This document shows, piece by piece, positions 1 through 5,079 of a stretch of DNA of 5,225 nt. This DNA is from Deferribacteraceae bacterium (lineage in GTDB: Bacteria > Chrysiogenota > Deferribacteres > Deferribacterales > JAISNW01). Numbering within the stretch: position 1 is the first letter of the stretch; each line of letters opens with the position of its first letter. Location of the stretch: positions 1 to 5,225 of the forward strand of contig JAITWF010000063.1 of NCBI GenBank assembly GCA_031285415.1, read 5' to 3'. The notes below the pieces were generated by a model. That model saw nothing but the letters and a program-made list of their open reading frames with translations, searched no databases and was not told where the DNA came from. A program made the translations under genes and the position numbers.

Positions 1-1719
1 GTATCTGTTACCCCAACATCGAATGTAATGGTGGGCGATCTGCTGACAGCTAGCTACAACGGTGGCGAAGCTGGCACAAAGGTATTCACATGGGCAGGCA
101 CCTGTGAAGAGGGCGGTACTGGCATCTATTGCACACCGACCAAAACTGGCACATACAAGGCTACATTAAATATCGATGGCTACTATCCGAAAGCTAGCAA
201 CGGCGTAGTTGTATTCCCTCAACCTATTCCATTTGCAGGCAACGTCTCGATCGCTGTAGAGAACGACTATCCGTTCGTACTAGTGGGCGATACGCTTACC
301 GCTAGCTACGACGACACAGACGCTACTCCAACATTTACATGGAGCAGAAGCTGCGAAGAGGGACAAAATAGCGCAATATGCACACCGACTACAACTGGGA
401 CATATGCAGTAACAGCGTCGGCACAGGGCTTTATCTCTGAGACAGAGCAGATATCAGTTGTAACTCCGCAACCACAAACAGCTACAGTATCTATAATTGC
501 AACCGAGACACCTGTCTATACAAGAGACACGTTAACGGCTAGCTATAGCGAAGATGATACTGGCGTAACATACACCTGGCACTCTGCCAATAACATCCAG
601 CAAGGTTCAGGCAAAACATTTTCCACTCAATTCTACGGTTCATTTTATGTAAACGCTAAAAAAGCGAGATATCAGGACAAGAAAAGTGCTACTGTAACGA
701 TCGTGGCAAGACCAACGCTCAGCGCCAATGTTAGCATAGCAGCAGAGGCTAACCCTCAGTTTGTTATCGATGGCACTGTATACACTGGAGCTACTTTGAA
801 AGCAACCTACGGTGGCTCAGAGGAGGTGTCGTATGCATGGACACGCAGCTACTACCCAATCTGCTCAGACAGCGACACATGCATTACCACGCAGCCAGGC
901 AGATATGAGGTTACAATATCCTCTGGCAGATATGCAACAAAGATTAGCAACTATATAACTGTCACAGACGACCCTCTAGTATGGTTTAAAGGCCCATTGT
1001 CGATATTATCTGACTACCCTGCTGACGATACTCGTGTGGGTGATAAACTTAGGGCAAACTACCTTGGTGATGACAGCGGAGGTCTATCTTATGCATGGTA
1101 CAACACCTCTGGTACAAAGCTATCCACCAATTCAATATTTACTACTACCGAATCAGGCACTATGAGACTTGTAGTAAGCAAATCTGGCTACCACGATATC
1201 GAAAAAACGTACGATGTAGTAGAAAAGCCTGTACTACCAAAGCTAACCGTTACATCGGCTAATAGCTACCTTGTGAACGGTCTACTCACAGCCTCTGCAT
1301 ACAGCGGCGACGAGACGATATCGTATCAGTGGTATCACGATAATGTAGCGATCGATGGCGCAACCTCTAGCACATATATGCCTACCGCAGTAGGATACTA
1401 CTATGTGGAGATCTCTGCACCAAGAACAACTACGACAGCAAGCGATCCAGTTGGCGTTAAAGCAGTTGCATCGCAAGATCCGCTTCTGCCTGGTAACGTA
1501 TCGTTCAACGAAACTGCATTTATCGGCGATACATTAAAGGTTACATACGTTGGCGACGGCTCACTTACGCTCACATATAAATGGTACTTAAATAACGTAC
1601 TTATAGACGGAGTTACAACTGCAACCTACAAACCAGCAGCAGGGGCTGTTGGCACATACAGAGTTGAGATAGGGGCATCTGGATATGCATCAAGAACCGT
1701 CGAATTGCGTGTCAGCGGA
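1..1719 (+). repeat. Array of seven Ig-like modules
   Basis: The modules begin near nt 1, 235, 478, 718, 976, 1231 and 1483. Each has a core L-T/K-A-S/T-Y strand after a VGDTL-like turn, a Y/F-x-W strand, and a closing GTYxV strand. Modules 6 and 7 carry the classic YQWYHDN...IDGATSSTY and YKWYLNN...IDGVTTATY forms. Modules 1 and 2 are the closest pair, sharing CEEG...C-T-P-T and TGTY, which suggests a more recent duplication. The recurrent DNA string ACNGCTAGCTAY at modules 1, 2 and 3 marks the same LTASY codons. Module 1 is cut or nearly cut by the window edge, so the full array may be longer. Confidence 0.8.
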
Positions 1720-2619
1720 TGGGTGAGAGCCGCAGACTACACCACCATATTTGGTGAATATGGTGTACAGGATATCGCCTACGGTAATGGCGTGTATGTA
1801 GGAATTGGTAGCTCCGATTTAGGTTACTCTACCGACGGTATCACTTGGCAAACTACAGGCGAATCAGGGGCTGGCAATCTAGCGGGGATAGTCTTTGGCG
1901 ATGGCGTTTTTGTCCGAATAGGATGGGGAGCCAAATATTCTACCGACGGCATCAATTGGACACAAGCAACTGGCGATGACGTTTTAGAGTCAGTGATCGG
2001 CACACATATCGCTTATGGTAATAACACGTTCGTCGCAATCAACGGTACCAATATGGTGTACTCAAAAGATGGTGGACAAACATGGACAACCAACACCTCT
2101 GCATTCCCACCAGCTGCGAGCTATAAAGGGATAGATTATGTTAACGATCGCTTTCTGCTAGTTACAAACTTCGGCGAGATCGCATACTCGACAGATGGCG
2201 TCACCTTCACAGCTGCCACTGGCACAAAGCAAGCAAGCGCACTCTCCGGCGAAGGCATATTTGCCTATGGAAATGGCAGATATATCCTTGCGTACAACGA
2301 TTATATAGCATATAGCGACGACCCAACTGCTGCCACATGGGAGCCACTAAAAGATATCGTTGGCTCATCTGCCAGCAAGATACATGGTATCACATTTGGC
2401 AATGGCAAGTTTGTGCTGGTATCGGAGGCACTATTTGGCTCCGATGGAAACGTTGCATACTCTCTAGACGGTCTCACATGGGTAGACTTCCCAGTGGGCT
2501 ACTCCTTTGAGTACAACGCTGATATAGGGTATTCAATCCTCTATGACGGCAGCAAGTTTATCGCTGGCGGCAAGAACAGCGGCAGCACAATGTCTAAGAT
2601 AATCTATATGGTAGATTAA
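1..2619 (+). CDS. Large Ig-like repeat / beta-propeller protein, 3' part (probable surface protein)
   Basis: The frame is open from base 1 and ends with TAA at 2617-2619, giving 872 visible residues. The 5' end is missing: the ATG at 28 lies inside the first repeat module, so it is not the start. Residues 1-573 form seven divergent modules with the pattern NVSI...VGDTLTASY...YxW...GTYxV...GY, typical of bacterial Ig-like extracellular repeats, joined by short Pro-rich linkers. Residues 574-872 form a propeller-like domain with repeated AYGNGxYV and S-x-D-G-x-x-W motifs (Asp-box/BNR-like). Modules 1, 2 and 4 carry close cysteine pairs, which fits an oxidising extracytoplasmic location. No C-terminal anchor, sorting signal or membrane segment is visible; the protein ends IIYMVD. 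Any signal peptide would be off-window. Function is inferred as adhesion, glycan binding or another cell-surface role. Catalytic sialidase activity is not supported, because Asp boxes are structural. It converges with the minus-strand operon. Confidence 0.9.
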   Translation, partial: VSVTPTSNVMVGDLLTASYNGGEAGTKVFTWAGTCEEGGTGIYCTPTKTGTYKATLNIDGYYPKASNGVVVFPQPIPFAGNVSIAVENDYPFVLVGDTLTASYDDTDATPTFTWSRSCEEGQNSAICTPTTTGTYAVTASAQGFISETEQISVVTPQPQTATVSIIATETPVYTRDTLTASYSEDDTGVTYTWHSANNIQQGSGKTFSTQFYGSFYVNAKKARYQDKKSATVTIVARPTLSANVSIAAEANPQFVIDGTVYTGATLKATYGGSEEVSYAWTRSYYPICSDSDTCITTQPGRYEVTISSGRYATKISNYITVTDDPLVWFKGPLSILSDYPADDTRVGDKLRANYLGDDSGGLSYAWYNTSGTKLSTNSIFTTTESGTMRLVVSKSGYHDIEKTYDVVEKPVLPKLTVTSANSYLVNGLLTASAYSGDETISYQWYHDNVAIDGATSSTYMPTAVGYYYVEISAPRTTTTASDPVGVKAVASQDPLLPGNVSFNETAFIGDTLKVTYVGDGSLTLTYKWYLNNVLIDGVTTATYKPAAGAVGTYRVEIGASGYASRTVELRVSGWVRAADYTTIFGEYGVQDIAYGNGVYVGIGSSDLGYSTDGITWQTTGESGAGNLAGIVFGDGVFVRIGWGAKYSTDGINWTQATGDDVLESVIGTHIAYGNNTFVAINGTNMVYSKDGGQTWTTNTSAFPPAASYKGIDYVNDRFLLVTNFGEIAYSTDGVTFTAATGTKQASALSGEGIFAYGNGRYILAYNDYIAYSDDPTAATWEPLKDIVGSSASKIHGITFGNGKFVLVSEALFGSDGNVAYSLDGLTWVDFPVGYSFEYNADIGYSILYDGSKFIAGGKNSGSTMSKIIYMVD
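1720..2616 (+). other. C-terminal seven-bladed propeller-like domain (Asp-box/BNR-like repeats)
   Basis: Six blades show an Asp-box-like motif: STDGITW, STDGINW, SKDGGQTW, STDGVTF, SDDPTAATW and SLDGLTW. Each is preceded by a strand of the type IAYGNGVYV, IVFGDGVFV, IAYGNNTFV, IDYVNDRFL, IFAYGNGRYI or ITFGNGKFV. A seventh unit (ILYDGSKFIAGG ... KIIYMVD) lacks the Asp box and ends the protein. It could close the propeller against the first strand near W574. The seven-blade count is read from motif spacing and is not a structural proof. Such domains usually serve binding; no catalytic residues can be assigned from sequence alone. Confidence 0.7.
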
Positions 2620-2645
2620 GGCTTCTCTTAGAATAGTTGAGTAAT

Positions 2646-2680
2646 AAAAAAGGGGAAACTTCGGTTTCCCCTTTACTATT
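2646..2680. terminator. Bidirectional intrinsic terminator between convergent genes
   Basis: An 11-bp perfect stem, AAAGGGGAAAC (2649-2659) and GTTTCCCCTTT (2664-2674), encloses a 4-nt loop TTCG. In the plus-strand RNA this is the C(UUCG)G tetraloop, followed by a broken U tract (TTTACTATTATT). In the minus-strand RNA the stem is followed by six T (2651-2646), the stronger arrangement. It lies 8 nt beyond the hepT stop codon and about 30 nt beyond the stop of the plus-strand gene, so it likely ends both transcripts. Confidence 0.9.
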
Positions 2681-2681
2681 A

Positions 2682-3008
2682 TTAAAGCATACTTAACTGT
2701 TTTTTCAACTCTGGCAAGCTCGTCTCTATAGTTCCCCACATGACGGCAAGATCTACATTCTCATAATCATGAACGATTTTATTCCTCATACCCTTAATAC
2801 TTTTCCACGGTACAGTTGGATTTAACCGTTGAAGATCGTCCGATAGCTCTTTTGCTAGCTCACCAATCTGCGAAATAGCAAAGGCACAGGCAGATACACT
2901 CTTCTTGTCTGCAAGAAAGGTATTAAAATCTAGCCCTGATACATAGTCAGCAATATCATCTATGTACGCAATAATTTTCTTCAGTATAATCCTATCTTTC
3001 TCTTTCAT
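2682..3008 (-). CDS. hepT: HepT-type HEPN toxin (DUF86), minimal RNase of a toxin-antitoxin pair
   Basis: This 108-residue mostly helical protein has the HEPN signature R-x4-H-x-Y as R75-NKIV-H80-D-Y82, preceded by the family's typical WKSIKGMRN segment. In characterised HepT proteins this motif forms the RNase site of a dimer, and the tyrosine is the residue AMPylated by MntA. All three residues are intact, so it is predicted active. I chose ATG at 3006-3008: the Shine-Dalgarno AAAGAGGG at 3020-3027 lies 11 nt upstream, whereas a GTG at 3018-3020 would overlap that site with no spacer. The protein then begins MKEKDRIILKKI, as is usual for the family. It overlaps the 3' end of mntA by 17 nt, implying translational coupling, and is followed at once by the terminator. 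Confidence 0.9.
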   Translation of the reverse strand: MKEKDRIILKKIIAYIDDIADYVSGLDFNTFLADKKSVSACAFAISQIGELAKELSDDLQRLNPTVPWKSIKGMRNKIVHDYENVDLAVMWGTIETSLPELKKQLSML

Positions 3009-3303
3009 ATAAGATAACACCCTCTTTAGCGATTGCTGAATATATTGGTGAATTCTCGTGTATTTCAGCGATCTCGATCAGATCTACCTGTTTATCCAAG
3101 CACTCTCGGATCTCCTCTAGAACACCATAAAAGTTAATATTTAAAAGTTTACCAGCACTATCAATCACAATATCTACATCGCTTGTGGACGTTTGCAACC
3201 CCTTTGCGTACGAACCAAACAGGATCGCCCTCTCTACTGGAGCGTTCCTAAAAATTGGCTCTAACTTCTCTTTAATCTCATCTGCACTGTAAATTTGAGA
3301 CAT
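2992..3303 (-). CDS. mntA: MntA-type minimal nucleotidyltransferase antitoxin
   Basis: This 103-residue protein has the minimal nucleotidyltransferase motif GSX10DXD: G30-S31, ten residues, then D42-V-D44. A third acidic residue, D74 in the strand VDLIEI, completes the usual catalytic triad. In the characterised system MntA transfers AMP from ATP to the HepT tyrosine and so neutralises the toxin; here that is inferred from homology and from the adjacent hepT. The ATG at 3301-3303 follows a G-rich site (AGGGGG, 3308-3313) with a short 4-nt spacer. Only 13 nt separate it from the stop of the upstream beta-subunit gene, so the pair could be read as the tail of the decarboxylase operon. A separate promoter inside the end of that gene is possible, but I see no convincing one. 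Confidence 0.92.
   Translation of the reverse strand: MSQIYSADEIKEKLEPIFRNAPVERAILFGSYAKGLQTSTSDVDIVIDSAGKLLNINFYGVLEEIRECLDKQVDLIEIAEIHENSPIYSAIAKEGVILYERER
3020..3027 (-). promoter_or_regulatory. Shine-Dalgarno site of hepT, deciding its start
   Basis: On the minus strand AAAGAGGG lies inside the mntA coding region, 11 nt before the ATG at 3006-3008. The in-frame GTG at 3018-3020 begins within this site, so it is an unlikely start. Confidence 0.6.
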
Positions 3304-3316
3304 AACGCCCCCTGCC

Positions 3317-4444
3317 CTACTTCACCAATCCAGAGAGGAACACACCAGCGGCGACCGCCGAGCCGATGATCCCTGCCACATTCGGTGCCATTGCGTGCAT
3401 AAGGAGGAAGTTCGTCGGATCCTCTTTCGCTCCCACCATCTGCGCCACTCTAGCCGCACTCGGCACAGCCGATACCCCTGCCGCACCGATAATTGGGTTT
3501 ATCTTATCCTTCACGAAGAGGTTCATAATCTTTGCAAAGATCACGCCGCCAGCCGTCGAAAAGGCGAACGCTATCGCCCCCATAGCGAAGATCTTAATAG
3601 AGTCTGGCGTCAAGAATCTGCTTGCGTCGGTCGAGGCTCCCACCGTTAACCCTAAAAGGATCGTTACAATATCGATAAGCGATGTTTTTGCAGTATTCGC
3701 AAGGCGATCCGTTACGCCGCACTCTTTCAGCAGGTTACCAAAGAAGAGCATACCTAAAAGGGTGAGTGCGCCAGGCGCAATCGCCGCCGTCACGATAAAG
3801 CCGATAATAGGGAAAGCTATCCGTATACGCTTCGATACAGGTTTCGATGGCTTCATCCGTATCAGACGCTCCTTTTTAGTAGTCAGAAGCCTGATTATCG
3901 GCGGCTGAATCAATGGAATCATCGCCATATAAGAGTACGCCGCAATCGCTATCGCCCCTAGATGATCTGGAGCTAGTTTAGACGCCAAAAAGATCGATGT
4001 AGGGCCGTCGGCACCGCCGATAATACTGATAGCACCAGCGATCTCCGCAGGAAACCCGATCGCTATCCCCATTATAAATGCGGCGAAGATCCCCATCTGG
4101 GCAGCAGCACCGAGGATGACCAATCGAGGATTAGAGAGCATGGCAGAGAAGTCCGTCAACGCCCCCACCCCAAGGAATATAAGCGGCGGATACCAGCCTC
4201 TTACAACCCCTTCATATAGTATACCCAGCACGCTTCCATGCTCGTATATGCCGATCTCCATCCCATCGGCAAAGGGGATATTGCCCACCAAGATACCGAA
4301 ACCGATCGGCACTAGTAGTAGCGGCTCGTAGTTCTTTGTAATCGCTAACGTAATAAAGATCACGCCTATAATCACCATGAAGAGGTTTCCCCAGCTGAAG
4401 TTATAGAACGCCCCTGATTGTAAAAAATTAAATAGTAACGTCAT
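3317..4444 (-). CDS. oadB: Sodium-translocating decarboxylase beta subunit (OadB/MmdB/GcdB family)
   Basis: This 375-residue polytopic inner-membrane protein decarboxylates the carboxybiotin carried by the biotin protein and pumps Na+ outward. Hydrophobic segments run through the chain at about 20-36, 41-55, 107-130, 160-187, 209-235, 255-275, 284-308 and 349-371. The hallmark GGADGPTS lies at 143-150. The functional residues reported for Klebsiella OadB (D203, Y229, N373, G377, S382, R389) all have counterparts at a constant offset of 57: D146, Y172, N316, G320, S325 and R332. The Na+/carboxybiotin site therefore looks intact. The length fits the shorter MmdB/GcdB type better than the roughly 433-residue OadB, so the symbol denotes the family, not the substrate. 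The ATG at 4442-4444 has AAGAGG (4451-4456) six nt upstream. It is preceded by the biotin carrier gene and followed 13 nt later by mntA. Confidence 0.95.
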   Translation of the reverse strand: MTLLFNFLQSGAFYNFSWGNLFMVIIGVIFITLAITKNYEPLLLVPIGFGILVGNIPFADGMEIGIYEHGSVLGILYEGVVRGWYPPLIFLGVGALTDFSAMLSNPRLVILGAAAQMGIFAAFIMGIAIGFPAEIAGAISIIGGADGPTSIFLASKLAPDHLGAIAIAAYSYMAMIPLIQPPIIRLLTTKKERLIRMKPSKPVSKRIRIAFPIIGFIVTAAIAPGALTLLGMLFFGNLLKECGVTDRLANTAKTSLIDIVTILLGLTVGASTDASRFLTPDSIKIFAMGAIAFAFSTAGGVIFAKIMNLFVKDKINPIIGAAGVSAVPSAARVAQMVGAKEDPTNFLLMHAMAPNVAGIIGSAVAAGVFLSGLVK

Positions 4445-4465
4445 TTAATGCCTCTTAGTTTCTAG

Positions 4466-4500
4466 TCACGTCATTGCGGACTTGATCTGCAATGACGTGA
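4466..4500. repeat. 35-bp palindrome between biotin carrier and beta-subunit genes
   Basis: Perfect 12-bp arms TCACGTCATTGC (4466-4477) and GCAATGACGTGA (4489-4500) extend inward by three more pairs, one of them G-T, leaving a CTTGA loop. There is no T tract, so it is not a normal terminator. It ends 9 nt before the Shine-Dalgarno of the beta-subunit gene. The core GTCATTGCGGACTTGAT resembles dispersed palindromic intergenic repeats that I recall from many bacterial genomes. In the operon mRNA it would fold stably and could affect transcript stability or subunit ratio; that is inference. Confidence 0.85.
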
Positions 4501-4520
4501 ACGCAGTGCGCAATATAAAC
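4500..4520 (-). repeat. Flanking motif, copy 1 (paired with 5045-5066)
   Basis: The plus strand reads AACGCAGTGCG followed by CAATATAAAC. The same string recurs at 5045-5066 with one inserted T between the two halves and no other difference. In both places it lies just after the stop codon of the upstream operon gene and just before a hairpin, in operon orientation. The first half is itself a short palindrome (CGCAGTGCG). Confidence 0.85.
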
Positions 4521-4524
4521 GATT

Positions 4525-4914
4525 TTATGCAAATTCAACTAACGCTTGCCCCTCACGCACAGCCTCACCAGACGATACACAAACAGCCGTCACAACGCCA
4601 TCCCTATCGGAGGCGATCGTTGTCTCCATCTTCATAGCCTCTATCAGCAGTAGCGGCTGCCCGAAGGTAACTTTATCACCCACCTTGCACTTGAGGGCAA
4701 CTATTGTACCAGCAACAGGCGACGCAATAGCATTGCCAGCCACAGGGGCATGTTTTATAGCGGCTTTAGGGGCTACAGCTGCCGCAGGAGCCTGTATTGC
4801 TGGCTGTCTAGCTGGCACCATCACAGTTGGCACAGCGGCGGCGTATTCGCTCTCACCCACGATCTCTACATCTACCTCGTATGTTGCACCTTGAACGGTT
4901 ATCTTGAGTTTCAT
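4525..4914 (-). CDS. Biotin carboxyl carrier subunit of a Na+-pumping decarboxylase (MmdC/GcdC-like)
   Basis: This 129-residue protein carries CO2 as carboxybiotin from the carboxyltransferase to the membrane beta subunit. An N-terminal strand pair (MKLKITVQGATYEVDV, 1-16) is followed by a mobile Ala/Pro-rich linker (about 24-60) and a biotinyl domain (about 61-129). The domain begins SPVAGTI and contains the attachment motif E-A-M-K-M with biotinylated K95. Usual OadA proteins carry this domain fused at the C-terminus; here it is a separate gene, as in methylmalonyl-CoA and glutaconyl-CoA decarboxylases. The ATG at 4912-4914 has TTAAGGAGAA (4924-4933) upstream. Its stop lies 80 nt before the beta-subunit start, with a palindrome between. 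A biotin domain from another carboxylase is less likely given the neighbours. A long hydrophobic ORF on the opposite strand is a shadow of the Ala-rich linker. Confidence 0.93.
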   Translation of the reverse strand: MKLKITVQGATYEVDVEIVGESEYAAAVPTVMVPARQPAIQAPAAAVAPKAAIKHAPVAGNAIASPVAGTIVALKCKVGDKVTFGQPLLLIEAMKMETTIASDRDGVVTAVCVSSGEAVREGQALVEFA

Positions 4915-4923
4915 ATTACTGTA

Positions 4924-4933
4924 TTCTCCTTAA
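4924..4933 (-). promoter_or_regulatory. Shine-Dalgarno of the biotin carrier gene, one copy of a 10-bp direct repeat
   Basis: The minus strand reads TTAAGGAGAA, with the AGGAGA core 10 nt before the ATG. Exactly the same 10 bases occur at 5070-5079, overlapping the stop codon of the upstream gene. Confidence 0.75.
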
Positions 4934-4950
4934 ATAAATACCTTATTCAA

Positions 4951-5070
4951 AAGTGTTTAGATTGAATGCAATGCTAGGCGGCTTGAAAAAATATAATCCG
5001 ATGTGTACTTGATGGTACATGAGGATTGGATTTTTTCAAACAACAACGCAGTGCGTCAATATAAACACTT
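4951..5070. repeat. 120-bp imperfect palindromic element (MITE/REP-like) filling the intergenic gap
   Basis: Terminal inverted repeats of 15 bp match at 14 positions: AAGTGTTTAGATTGA (plus, 4951-4965) and AAGTGTTTATATTGA (minus, 5070-5056). Nested on nearly the same axis is a second pair, TTGAAAAAATATAATCC (4983-4999) against 5023-5039, matching at 15 of 17 positions. Inside that is TGTAC/GTACA (5004-5008, 5015-5019) around the loop TTGATG. No ORF of useful size lies inside, so it would be non-autonomous if mobile. A single structured RNA leader is the alternative. Confidence 0.7.
5045..5066 (-). repeat. Flanking motif, copy 2 (paired with 4500-4520)
   Basis: The plus strand reads AACGCAGTGCG, then T, then CAATATAAAC. 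Apart from the extra T it is identical to the copy at 4500-4520. It forms part of the right arm of the 120-bp palindrome; the mirrored left arm (4956-4975) keeps only a diverged version. Confidence 0.85.
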
Positions 5071-5079
5071 TCTCCTTAA
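5070..5079 (-). promoter_or_regulatory. Orphan Shine-Dalgarno-like site at the OadG-type gene stop
   Basis: TTAAGGAGAA on the minus strand overlaps the TAA stop (5076-5078) and is a perfect copy of the site used by the biotin carrier gene. No gene starts behind it: the nearest GTG, three bases downstream of AGGAGAA, opens only ten codons. It looks like a leftover of a time when the biotin carrier gene followed directly. Confidence 0.6.

Noticed and set aside
28..30. ATG at 28 as the start of the large plus-strand gene
   Set aside because: The frame is open from base 1, and the residues before it (VSVTPTSNV) match the opening strand of the other repeat modules, so the gene begins outside the window.
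1..1719. CRISPR or other short-unit DNA repeat array in the repetitive gene
   Set aside because: The repetition is at protein level with diverged codons and modules of about 240 bp; there are no identical short repeats with regular spacers.
2533..2739. 68-codon minus-strand ORF crossing the terminator
   Set aside because: It runs through the terminator stem, overlaps the 3' end of the plus-strand gene and is a frame-shifted reading of the hepT end.
3009..3020. GTG at 3018-3020 as the hepT start, adding four residues
   Set aside because: The GTG overlaps the Shine-Dalgarno sequence; the ATG at 3006-3008 has an 11-nt spacer and gives the usual HepT N-terminus.
3366..3908. 180-codon plus-strand ORF opposite the beta-subunit gene
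   Set aside because: It is the antisense shadow of a strongly recognised membrane protein; its Ala/Ile-rich product shows no domain.
4685..4965. Plus-strand ORFs opposite the biotin carrier gene
   Set aside because: Antisense of the Ala/Pro linker and biotinyl domain; low-complexity products with no motif.
4934..5000. Internal promoter before the biotin carrier gene
   Set aside because: There are AT-rich TATATT-like strings, but no hexamer pair with acceptable spacing and sequence.
4983..5039. Intrinsic terminator inside the decarboxylase operon
   Set aside because: The stem is AT-rich with mismatches, and its T run is inside the stem rather than after it, so efficient termination is unlikely.
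5036..5068. Ten-codon GTG-started leader peptide behind the orphan Shine-Dalgarno
   Set aside because: The spacer is only about 3 nt, the peptide shows no attenuation-type codon run, and the sequence is explained by the palindrome arm.
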